Origin: JAQWRV01 sp045564915
Lineage (GTDB): Bacteria > Pseudomonadota > Alphaproteobacteria > Rhodospirillales > Rhodospirillaceae
Reading direction: 5' to 3'
Assembly (NCBI GenBank): GCA_045564915.1
Contig: JBJLGL010000005.1
Coordinates: forward strand, 176,085-240,084
DNA length: 64,000 nt
Shown: piece by piece, positions 53,387-60,926 of the stretch
How the letters are laid out: every line of letters starts with the position of its first letter
Numbering within the stretch: the first letter of the stretch is position 1
The notes under the pieces: model-generated
The model's database searches: none
Told to the model about the DNA's origin: nothing
What the model saw: only the letters and a program-made list of their open reading frames with translations
Made by a program: the position numbers and the translations under genes

Positions 53387-53419
53387 GAGGACGGTCTATA
53401 AAAGGCCGTCCTCTTATTT
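53387..53419. terminator. Bidirectional terminator between convergent methyltransferase genes
   Basis: GAGGACGGTC (53387-53396) pairs with GGCCGTCCTC (53404-53413), a 10-bp stem with one G-U pair and a 7-nt loop, followed by TTATTT. It occupies the whole 34-bp gap between the two stop codons and can serve both strands. Confidence 0.85.
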
Positions 53420-54652
53420 CCACGCGCCGAACAGGTACCAACCCTCGCCGTTGTAGCCGGTCTTTTTCTCCGGTTGGGGTGTAGTGTGTTCATGGTCGTG
53501 CCGGCTGATTCTCCCCGCCCATTCTGGGTATTGCCCCGGTTCTAGATCGGGGTTTACACCCCCTTCAATGCATTTCTCTGATTCAAAGCCAACCGCGCGC
53601 AGTTCTGCTTGGAAGTCCATGTTATGGAGCTCTACCCAGAAGGGTTCATTATTATACCAGGCGTCCCAGTTGCGCAGGAATCGATCGAAGACAGGCGTAT
53701 TAGGTGTGAAATTTGGTTGTTCTAAATTCAATGTTACACCACCTGGGTTAAGTAAGGCATAGATACGTTCAAAAATCTTGCGTAAAGCTGGCCGGGATGT
53801 CTCGTGAAAAAACATCGTGGACTGAATCCAATCGAAGGTCCCGAGCGATTCATCAATCTCCTCAGCTGCTCCCTGCACAAATTGTACGTTTGAATATCCC
53901 ATCGACTGCGCCCGTGCATGCCCATAGCGCAGCATTGGTGCACCTGCATCAAAGGCGATTACTTCTGCATCAGGAAATGCTTCCGCCAAAGGTAAGGTAT
54001 TACCCCCATGAGCTGCTCCCAGATCGAGAATACGTTTTGGTCTGAACTCTGGATACGACTTAGAGAGCCACTTAGTAATACCACGGCCACCCGAGTCTCC
54101 TTTAGCACCAAACATTCCCATGGCCGTTACGAACGTAGCGACGTCATATGTCGCAGCGGCAGATAAATCGCCGGGTAAGATTTCAGTGTGATAACCTCCA
54201 GCTTGAAGGTGATTATCTGCTTGAGCCAAGTACCTTGGCACCTCCAAAGAAGGGTCAAGGTGTAATGTCAATTTGCCATTGCTCAAGTCTTCGGCCCGCT
54301 GCGAGAGGGATTTAATTTGCCGATATGCTATGTGACGCGCATTCTGGCGGTTCATCTCCTGTATGCCCCGTCGCAGACTTGCCCATGACTGATAGACGGC
54401 ACTTGGCCTGATCGCTTCCCGTACGGTAGCTCCACTCTGAACTCTCGGCTTGGATAGATCGAGATCACTGGCGGCAAGCGTTGGAGCTGCATCGTGCTCA
54501 TAGGCGCGCTTTAGACCATGGCTCAAAGTTGCTGACACCGAAGCGTTTAGGGACGCTAGAACATTTATTCGCGCTGACTCATCATGGCTGATATCCGGAG
54601 TCATGCCATGTCGAAATAGAGACCGGGAATCAGGCGGGAGAGGAACAGGCAT
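53414..54652 (-). CDS. Related class I SAM methyltransferase without a signal peptide
   Basis: A 412-residue protein, probably cytoplasmic: its N-terminus (MPVPLPPDSRSLFRHG) has no signal. It shares the layout of the two Tat-type proteins: a helical N-terminal region, a motif NHLQAGGY (His148, Gln150), then the SAM fold. Motif I is canonical (ILDLGAAHGGNTLPLAEAF, Asp210), then AFDAGAPMLRYGHARA (Asp235) and LLNPGGVTLNLEQPNF. It carries a longer His/Glu-rich C-terminal segment (RISRHDHEHTTPQPEKK). The gene runs opposite to its neighbours, with a 217-bp divergent gap before copy B. Substrate unknown. Confidence 0.82.
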   Translation of the reverse strand: MPVPLPPDSRSLFRHGMTPDISHDESARINVLASLNASVSATLSHGLKRAYEHDAAPTLAASDLDLSKPRVQSGATVREAIRPSAVYQSWASLRRGIQEMNRQNARHIAYRQIKSLSQRAEDLSNGKLTLHLDPSLEVPRYLAQADNHLQAGGYHTEILPGDLSAAATYDVATFVTAMGMFGAKGDSGGRGITKWLSKSYPEFRPKRILDLGAAHGGNTLPLAEAFPDAEVIAFDAGAPMLRYGHARAQSMGYSNVQFVQGAAEEIDESLGTFDWIQSTMFFHETSRPALRKIFERIYALLNPGGVTLNLEQPNFTPNTPVFDRFLRNWDAWYNNEPFWVELHNMDFQAELRAVGFESEKCIEGGVNPDLEPGQYPEWAGRISRHDHEHTTPQPEKKTGYNGEGWYLFGAWK

Positions 54653-54869
54653 AAAGCTTTAATCCAGACTAATTGGTCCATTTGGGTGGGGAGGATACAC
54701 TAGAGTGCTTGGACAGCAGTCGCAACTCAAGCTGCCCTTTATATGAGAACGAAAAAGATTTTTCATGTTTCCTAAACGCCACTAACCTGCCCTTTTCTAT
54801 AGCTACTATTGTAGAGAAAGCACGAAGAGCTTAGTATGGTACTAGATTAATGAGTAGGAGAGTTGCACC

Positions 54870-55220
54870 GTGGCAAATTCAGAAAGTAGCAGAAAATCAT
54901 ATGCGGCTGAATTTATTAAGTCGGATACGGATCAAGCTGTGTTCCTTGGTAATCCGCTTATGGACGATATGATGACATCAATCATCGCCCTGGGTGCAGA
55001 GGTGTGGGCCAACCGTCGCCGCACCCGTGTAATCGAACTATTGTTCGAAAAAGAAGGTGCGGTCACAAAGGATATGGTCGAGGCATACGTGCCGACAGCC
55101 GCTGAAGAAGCTGAACTCAAGAAGGAGAGGGACGCCTTTATTAAGATTACCTACGGCCATATTGCTCGCAGTGGTTTCGACAAGACCGCGTTGAGCGATA
55201 GTGCCATTGATAGTATGTAG
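54870..55220 (+). CDS. Small helical protein paired with a Tat-type methyltransferase (copy B)
   Basis: A 116-residue homologue of the copy A protein. The common blocks are DTDQAVFLG, IIALGAEVWANRRR, VTKDMVEAYVPT and ERDAFI. The GTG start follows GTAGGAGAG. No signal peptide or membrane segment, so it is predicted cytoplasmic. The methyltransferase gene starts 18 bp downstream. Its divergent partner lies 217 bp away; the gap holds no obvious gene and presumably holds both promoters. A dedicated partner of the exported protein is a plausible but unproven role. Confidence 0.8.
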   Translation: MANSESSRKSYAAEFIKSDTDQAVFLGNPLMDDMMTSIIALGAEVWANRRRTRVIELLFEKEGAVTKDMVEAYVPTAAEEAELKKERDAFIKITYGHIARSGFDKTALSDSAIDSM

Positions 55221-55238
55221 GTAGGAAGGAAATAAACC

Positions 55239-56444
55239 ATGATTAAACGACGGACTCTCTTCGGTGCATCTGCTGCTACTGCCTCTTTTGTCAGTGCTAT
55301 TTTCAGTGGCCGTAAAGCTTCAGCAAAAACTCAATCCTCTGGATTCGATGCAGCCGATTTGGAACCGCGTGGTTCGATTGGCCGTTTAGAGCGTTTGCCC
55401 ACACAGCATCTGGAAGCTCAGCACGATTTCATTACCGGTTTCCGTACCTTTGCCAATCGTGATATGACGCGTGCTGCCCGCAAGCGTGTCGCGGACATCA
55501 TGCGTGAAAAGGGTATGTCCCCTGTCGACCATATTCCGATTAAGGAAGTTCTTGAACATGTGGGCGACGACCCGCTTATTTCGGCTAGTGCGCGTATGTG
55601 GCTCAGCGCTCAGCAAATTAACTGGAATACGCTCTACGAAGAGTTCCACGGCAACGCAGATGCTTATCTGGCTGAAATGGAAGCGGCGGATAATTCCGGG
55701 CCCGGCAGTTTGGAACTCAACCCAGATCTAGAAATGCCGGAATACACGAAGCATGAAATTCATATTCAGCCTGGCGGTTACGTGGGTGATGACTTTGCTG
55801 GTCATATTTATCATTACGGTACCAACAACTTCTTCGAAGGCCGTAACGATCAGGATGAGTTACACATTAGCCGTGCAGGCGCTCCGCCGAAGCCTGCAGA
55901 TGGCAGGGTTGAACGCATTCTAGATCAAGGGTGTAGTTCCGGTCAGCTTTCGGTTGCTTTGAAGCAACGTTTCCCAGATGCAGAAGTATGGGGTATCGAC
56001 GTAGGCGGACCTATGGTGCGTTACGCGCATATGCGTGCTGTGGACATCGGTATCGACGTCAAGTTTGCTCAGCGCCTCGCTGAGGATAGTAAGTTCCCGG
56101 ACAACTATTTTGACATCGTCACCAATAACATTATGTTCCATGAAGTGAGCCCCGAAGGCACCGTTGAAGTGCTAAAGGAATCCCTGCGTATTTTACGGCC
56201 AGGTGGTGTCTTTTACCCTATGGATTTCTATACTGGCAGCGAACCAGGCAAGGGGGTTTTCACCACATTCCGTCAGTGGTGGGATAGCCGCTGGAATGGA
56301 GAGCCATGGCGCCTCGAATATGCCAAGCTCGGTTTCGAAGGCTTCAACCAGTTGATGCGTGATGTCGGGTTCGAGGTAAATGAGAATGGCCCATCATCAG
56401 GTCGCCGTGCTAAGCGTAACGTTGTGGGTACAAAACGGGCTTAG
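55239..56444 (+). CDS. Class I SAM methyltransferase-fold protein with Tat-like signal (copy B)
   Basis: A 401-residue protein with a twin-arginine-like N-terminus (MIKRRTLFGASAATAS, cleavage near residue 29). It shows the blocks PRGSIGRLERLPT and GPGSLELNP, then HEIHIQPGGYVGD (His175, Gln177) and FAGHIYHYGTN. The SAM fold has a fairly canonical motif I (ILDQGCSSGQLS, Asp229), then GIDVGGPMVRYAHM (Asp254), FPDNYFDIV and LRPGGVFYPMDFYTG. AAGGAA precedes the ATG. It shares blocks with copy A from end to end. DUF3574 follows after 12 bp. Acceptor unknown. Confidence 0.83.
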   Translation: MIKRRTLFGASAATASFVSAIFSGRKASAKTQSSGFDAADLEPRGSIGRLERLPTQHLEAQHDFITGFRTFANRDMTRAARKRVADIMREKGMSPVDHIPIKEVLEHVGDDPLISASARMWLSAQQINWNTLYEEFHGNADAYLAEMEAADNSGPGSLELNPDLEMPEYTKHEIHIQPGGYVGDDFAGHIYHYGTNNFFEGRNDQDELHISRAGAPPKPADGRVERILDQGCSSGQLSVALKQRFPDAEVWGIDVGGPMVRYAHMRAVDIGIDVKFAQRLAEDSKFPDNYFDIVTNNIMFHEVSPEGTVEVLKESLRILRPGGVFYPMDFYTGSEPGKGVFTTFRQWWDSRWNGEPWRLEYAKLGFEGFNQLMRDVGFEVNENGPSSGRRAKRNVVGTKRA

Positions 56445-56456
56445 TCCTATTTTAAC

Positions 56457-56969
56457 ATGAGGTTTCTCTGGGTCCTGCGACTTCTTCTAGCCGGTCTGAT
56501 CCTTGCTTTTCTTGTCTCATTTTGCTCTCCTGAGCGGGATGCTGCTTTTTTGCTCTTTTTTGGGCGGGATATTGGCGAAACAGGCAATGTTACGGATGAA
56601 GACTGGGCACATTTTGAGAGCACAGTGATTGCCCCGGTTCTCAGTCAATACACGATCCTTGAGGGTAGAGGCCGATACGCATCGCGCGAACCCACTGGAT
56701 TAGGTAAGCATGAAGCAACAATCATTTTACTTTTCGTGGCAAGTGATACTGACGAGTCAGCAAAGCAGGTTTCCGCCATCAGTAGCGAATACAAGGAGTT
56801 ATTCGCCCAACAGTCTGTGTTTCTCGTCAAAGCCGAAGCTGAAATCCTGAGTGGCGTTCAGCAGACTAGCATCTGGGATACGGTGTTCATTTTGATAGTT
56901 GTCGGCCTTGGGTTGTTTGGTCTTTTGGGTGGCATAGCTTCCCGGCGAAATTCTAATAATGAGTATTGA
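56457..56969 (+). CDS. DUF3574-like membrane protein
   Basis: A 170-residue protein with a hydrophobic N-terminus (about 1-25, signal or anchor) and a C-terminal membrane segment (about 140-160, WDTVFILIVVGLGLFGLLGG). Between them is the DUF3574 pattern: FLLFFGRDIGETGNVTDEDWAHFESTVIAP, YTILEGRGRY, and EYKELFAQQSVFLVKA. The family has no established function that I know. It starts 12 bp after copy B, so it likely shares its transcript and may act at the membrane beside the exported proteins. Confidence 0.75.
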   Translation: MRFLWVLRLLLAGLILAFLVSFCSPERDAAFLLFFGRDIGETGNVTDEDWAHFESTVIAPVLSQYTILEGRGRYASREPTGLGKHEATIILLFVASDTDESAKQVSAISSEYKELFAQQSVFLVKAEAEILSGVQQTSIWDTVFILIVVGLGLFGLLGGIASRRNSNNEY

Positions 56970-57090
56970 GACAAAATCATTGGCCGGAATGGTTGGTGGG
57001 GACCCCTCCTAAATCACGGCAGTTTGTCGCATAATGTATATTATGACTTTTATGAAGGTCCGAAAAGAGCCGTTCCTAGGACGTTATATA

Positions 57091-57864
57091 TTAAATTCTA
57101 ACACATAGACCGTCATACCCTGGTTCTACGCCCGATGGGCAATGATTACGAACCGCCTCGTAATCCAGCCCAACTCCCATATGGGTAATAACTGCTCGTT
57201 TAGGTTTAAGTTCCTTAATCCAGCTAAATGCCTTGTCTAGGCTCGCATGGCTTTCATGTTCATTATCTGTGGTGAGTGCTCCGACAATCCAGACATCAAG
57301 GCCCTGCAATGAAGCCTTAGCAGCATCTGGTAGCCGCACTAAATCGGTCGAATATGCAAAATTATCGATCCGGAAACCCAAAGTCTTCATATAGCCATGA
57401 TCCTGGACAAAAGGCTTAAATTGCAAGCTATGTATATTAAATGGCTTCGGAGGGTTTATAGAATTTGGGATTAACCAAGGTCTGAAGATTCGTTGCTCTG
57501 GCGCTAAGCCCTCAAAAGCATAACTAAAACGGTGCCTGAGTTCGCTGAGGGTTAGCTCATCCGCCCAAATATTTAGCGGCGCATGCATGGCGCGATTGAC
57601 CTCTCGCAGATCATCTAAGCCATGGGTGTGGTCTGCATGAGCGTGAGTATAAACAACACCGCTTAGGGTATTAATTCGTGCTTCAAGTAATTGTTCGCGT
57701 AAGTCAGGTGACGTGTCTATTAATACGCGTGTTTTGCCCTTTTCTATAAGAATACTGGGCCTTAGCCGTCGATTTCGTGAATTGATAGGATCACATTCTC
57801 CCCATCCCCACGCGACTGTGGGGACGCCCCCTGCTCCCCCGCAACCAAGAATGGTTACCTTCAT
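57091..57864 (-). CDS. MBL-fold metallohydrolase (PhnP-like)
   Basis: A 257-residue metallo-beta-lactamase-fold enzyme. The metal-binding motif THAHADH uses His74, His76, Asp78 and His79, and the C-terminal VITHMGVGLDYE adds a further His. The N-terminal LGCGGAGGVPTVAWGWGECDP resembles PhnP-type cyclic phosphodiesterases; the substrate here is unknown. Genes of this kind follow tatD in many alphaproteobacteria; here they are separated by the lipoprotein gene on the other strand. Confidence 0.88.
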   Translation of the reverse strand: MKVTILGCGGAGGVPTVAWGWGECDPINSRNRRLRPSILIEKGKTRVLIDTSPDLREQLLEARINTLSGVVYTHAHADHTHGLDDLREVNRAMHAPLNIWADELTLSELRHRFSYAFEGLAPEQRIFRPWLIPNSINPPKPFNIHSLQFKPFVQDHGYMKTLGFRIDNFAYSTDLVRLPDAAKASLQGLDVWIVGALTTDNEHESHASLDKAFSWIKELKPKRAVITHMGVGLDYEAVRNHCPSGVEPGYDGLCVRI

Positions 57865-57949
57865 GAGATATCCATGGTCTTCATAATGCTCGTAGTTGCC
57901 CCAATTCAGACAGATTTCCTTTATAATCTTGCTTTATAGACCCGTTTAC

Positions 57950-57955
57950 AGAGGA
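57950..57955 (+). promoter_or_regulatory. Ribosome-binding site supporting a TTG start
   Basis: AGAGGA lies 9 bases before TTG 57965, and a TATAAT lies upstream (57922-57927). Together they support TTG as the start of the lipoprotein, rather than the in-frame TTG at 57896, which lies upstream of that -10 element. Confidence 0.5.
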
Positions 57956-57964
57956 ACAGTCAAT

Positions 57965-58486
57965 TTGAATCGGTCGCTAATTAAGGCTCTCATCTTTACT
58001 CTATCCCTCGCCTCATGTGCCTACGATGGTGAGAATTATGAGGGTGACTATTACGGAGCTTATGCTGGTGATCTAGGCCATCCGTTCCACTACGGTGTCC
58101 CATATTACGGTGGCGGCCACGCCGCGCCACTTGTTAGACACTCGCCATTCTATGGCCATTATGCCTATGACAATTTTTTCTATTATCCGCCCGGTTATCT
58201 TCACGGTTATCGCACAGGATATCTTCGAAGATATGGGCGCTATCACAACTATTATGGGCTAGTACGGCCCCGCTACTCTTGGGATAACCGCTATCATCTC
58301 CGGGATAAGAGGGAACGCAAACAAGAAAAGCTAGATAGGAGGCGCGCTAAGCAAGAGCGAAAGCGCATAAAAAAGAGTCTCAAGCAGACAAATAAACAGG
58401 CTAAGCGCGAGCGTAAAAAAGATAGGAAGGCTAATAAACTTGCCCGGAAATATGCAAAAAGCTATGGGACATACCGCTCCGACTAG
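57965..58486 (+). CDS. Tyr/Gly/His-rich lipoprotein with a strongly basic tail
   Basis: A 173-residue protein. The N-terminus NRSLIKALIFTLSLASC is a lipoprotein signal with the lipobox LASC. The middle (about 18-100) is very rich in Tyr, Gly, His and Phe (YYGAYAGD, FHYGVPYYGGG). The C-terminal third is Lys/Arg-rich (QEKLDRRRAKQERKRIKK). No catalytic motif is visible. It may bind surface polymers, peptidoglycan or nucleic acid, but that is a guess. The TTG start is favoured by AGAGGA. It sits between the MBL gene and tatD, against the usual strand. Confidence 0.65.
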   Translation: MNRSLIKALIFTLSLASCAYDGENYEGDYYGAYAGDLGHPFHYGVPYYGGGHAAPLVRHSPFYGHYAYDNFFYYPPGYLHGYRTGYLRRYGRYHNYYGLVRPRYSWDNRYHLRDKRERKQEKLDRRRAKQERKRIKKSLKQTNKQAKRERKKDRKANKLARKYAKSYGTYRSD

Positions 58487-58524
58487 GCTGTGCTAGCCAC
58501 TTTTGCGGCCACTAAATCATCAGC

Positions 58525-59307
58525 TTAAGTCGTTGTAGCCTTGTTAAAAAGCCGAAAAAAATTCTGGGACGTTTCTTTTGCCAGGTCCTCTGCGCTCATA
58601 TCGAGTAAATCAGCCACACAAGCTGCCGTATGGGCAACAAAGGCTGGTTCATTCCGTTTACCTCGCTTTGGTACCGGCGCCAGGTAGGGTGAATCCGTTT
58701 CTACTAACAAACGGCTTAGCGGTATCCTCTTCGCCGTCTTACGGAGTTCTTCAGCTTTATTGAAAGTCACTATACCTGAGAGTGAAATATAAAGACCTAA
58801 TTCAATAGCTTTTTCAGCGAGTTCTAGGCCAGAGCTAAAGCAATGTATGACTCCTGTGAAGGCGCCTTTATCCATTTCATCTTCAAGGATCCGGGCCATA
58901 TCGGCGTCCGCGTCTCGGGTATGAATAACGACAGGTAGGTTGGCTTCTCTGGAAGCCTCAATATGCACGCGAAACTGCCTTTCTTGGGTCTCCCTCGGAC
59001 TGTGTTCATAGAAGAAGTCAAGTCCAGTCTCGCCAAAGGCTACAACTTTTGGATCTGTGGCGGCTATATCAATTAGCTTGGTCTTATCGATTCTAGGCTC
59101 GCTCGCCGCTTCGTGAGGATGAATGCCTATCGTACAATGCATATTATCGAATTGTGCAGCGACTGCGCGAACCTGATCGAACTTAGTAACATGTGTGCAA
59201 ATCGTCAGAAAATGCCCTACCCCCGCTTCATGCGCGCGGCTGACGACGTTCTGCAGGTCATCCTCAAAATCTGGGAAGTCAAGGTGGCAATGGCTATCAA
59301 CAAGCAT
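58525..59307 (-). CDS. tatD: TatD family metal-dependent DNase
   Basis: A TIM-barrel metallohydrolase of 260 residues with 3'-5' exonuclease activity in studied members. Metal ligands are visible in DSHCHLDF (His6, His8), GETGLDF, VIHTRDAD, GVIHCFSSG and LVETDSPYLAPVP. It lies 17 bp downstream of metG in the order tmk-holB-metG-tatD, the conserved alphaproteobacterial and Gram-positive gene run. Confidence 0.95.
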   Translation of the reverse strand: MLVDSHCHLDFPDFEDDLQNVVSRAHEAGVGHFLTICTHVTKFDQVRAVAAQFDNMHCTIGIHPHEAASEPRIDKTKLIDIAATDPKVVAFGETGLDFFYEHSPRETQERQFRVHIEASREANLPVVIHTRDADADMARILEDEMDKGAFTGVIHCFSSGLELAEKAIELGLYISLSGIVTFNKAEELRKTAKRIPLSRLLVETDSPYLAPVPKRGKRNEPAFVAHTAACVADLLDMSAEDLAKETSQNFFRLFNKATTT

Positions 59308-59324
59308 GGCTTGGTTTACCCTCC

Positions 59325-60896
59325 CTATTCTTCTGGTGACTCTAAACGCTTAAACACCGGCTCTGGCTTTGGCAATTCTTCGCCGGGTATTGGTGCGTTC
59401 CCTGGTCTAAAAGCCCTAAAGTCGCGCTGTTCATCTGGAATAGAAAGCTGATCGAGGATGGCTTCAGCACCATTGGGTGTAAATACCTGCATCACTAGCG
59501 TTAGCATTCGAATAACATCGGTAAGGACGTAAAGCACTGTAGCCATCCGTTCCGGATCTTCTTTGCGTAGTTTCCATGGGGCCTGCTTATCCACATACGC
59601 ATTGGCCGCCCGCACAACAACCCAAATCGCTTCTATTGCTTCGTTAAAACCTTGGCGATCTAAGGCATCGCGGACGGGTTCAAGCACCGAGGCCGCTGCA
59701 TTTAGAATATCATTATCATCAGCGAGTAGTTGATTTGGTTCAGGCACACATGCATTACAATTTTTGTGGATCATGGAAAGGACCCGTTGCGCTAGATTAC
59801 CGAAGTCATTAGCTAGCTCACCATTAGCCCGGTTAATTAAGCCTTCTATGGAGAAATCACCATCTGCCCCGAAAGTGATTTCGCGGAGTAAGAAGTAGCG
59901 CACCTGATCAAGGCCATACGTTTCAACCAACGAGTAAGGATCTATGACATTGCCTAAGGACTTAGACATCTTGGCATCTTTCACCGTCCACCAACCATGG
60001 GCAAAAATCCGTCTAGGTAGCTCTAAATCTGCTGCTAGTAGAAAGGCTGGCCAATAGACGCAGTGGAAACGAATTATGTCCTTTCCAATCATATGAAGGT
60101 CAGCTGGCCAAAAGTCTTTGTAGCCTGCTGTTTCTTCATCAGGGAAGCCAGTTGCTGTGATGTAGTTAGTTAGAGCATCCATCCAAACATACATGACGTG
60201 TTTGCTATCGCCAGGTACTGGAATACCCCAATCAAAGCCAGTCCGTGAAATTGAGAGGTCTTTTAGGCCACCCGTTACGAAACTTGTGACTTCGTTGAGA
60301 CGGCTCTTAGGGGCGATGAAATCGGGATGCTCATCGTAATAATCCAGCAACAACCTTTGGGCTGCAGATAGACGGAAAAAGTAGCTTTCTTCTTCAACCC
60401 ATTCAACGGTAGCGCCGGATGGCCCAACCTTCCCGTCTGGGCCATCAGTTATCTCATCTTCGGCGTAATAAGCCTCGTCGCTTACCGCATACCACCCAGC
60501 GTATTTACCTAGCTCAATCCATGGCTTCCCGTCTGGTGCATTCCGCGAAGTAATGCGGCTCCAAAGAGCTTGACAAGCCTTGATGTGACGCTCTTCTGTA
60601 GTCCTGATAAAGTCATCATTTGTTACTTCAAGAAACGTTGTTAACTCTTTGAATACTTGTGATATTTTATCTGTGAATGCCTGTGGGGTGAGATCCTTCT
60701 CGGCGGCTACTTTTGCGACCTTTTGTCCATGTTCATCAGTACCAGTAAGAAATTTAACCTGAAAGCCGTCTAAGCGTTTGAAACGGGCCAATACATCGCA
60801 GGCTATGGTTGTGTAGGCATGTCCTACATGAGGATTGCCATTCACATAATAGATCGGCGTAGTGACATAATATGTATCGTTAGACCTGGTGGTCAT
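59325..60896 (-). CDS. metG: Methionyl-tRNA synthetase
   Basis: Charges tRNA-Met. The 523-residue class I synthetase has the HIGH-like motif GNPHVGHAYT near the N-terminus, the KMSKS loop KMSKSLGNVIDPY, and the helical anticodon-binding domain. The connective-peptide segment (GWYAVSDEAYYAEDE) lacks the CxxC zinc knuckle, the form usual in alphaproteobacteria. No C-terminal tRNA-binding extension is present. ATG 60896 is preferred to TTG 60902. tatD follows, and holB precedes by 30 bp. Confidence 0.96.
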   Translation of the reverse strand: MTTRSNDTYYVTTPIYYVNGNPHVGHAYTTIACDVLARFKRLDGFQVKFLTGTDEHGQKVAKVAAEKDLTPQAFTDKISQVFKELTTFLEVTNDDFIRTTEERHIKACQALWSRITSRNAPDGKPWIELGKYAGWYAVSDEAYYAEDEITDGPDGKVGPSGATVEWVEEESYFFRLSAAQRLLLDYYDEHPDFIAPKSRLNEVTSFVTGGLKDLSISRTGFDWGIPVPGDSKHVMYVWMDALTNYITATGFPDEETAGYKDFWPADLHMIGKDIIRFHCVYWPAFLLAADLELPRRIFAHGWWTVKDAKMSKSLGNVIDPYSLVETYGLDQVRYFLLREITFGADGDFSIEGLINRANGELANDFGNLAQRVLSMIHKNCNACVPEPNQLLADDNDILNAAASVLEPVRDALDRQGFNEAIEAIWVVVRAANAYVDKQAPWKLRKEDPERMATVLYVLTDVIRMLTLVMQVFTPNGAEAILDQLSIPDEQRDFRAFRPGNAPIPGEELPKPEPVFKRLESPEE

Positions 60897-60926
60897 AACC
60901 AACTCCGAACCGATAATTCTGGACGC

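Noticed and set aside
51661..56969. Integrated mobile element
   Set aside because: No transposase, integrase, terminal repeats or tRNA attachment site was found; only the accessory content suggests acquisition.
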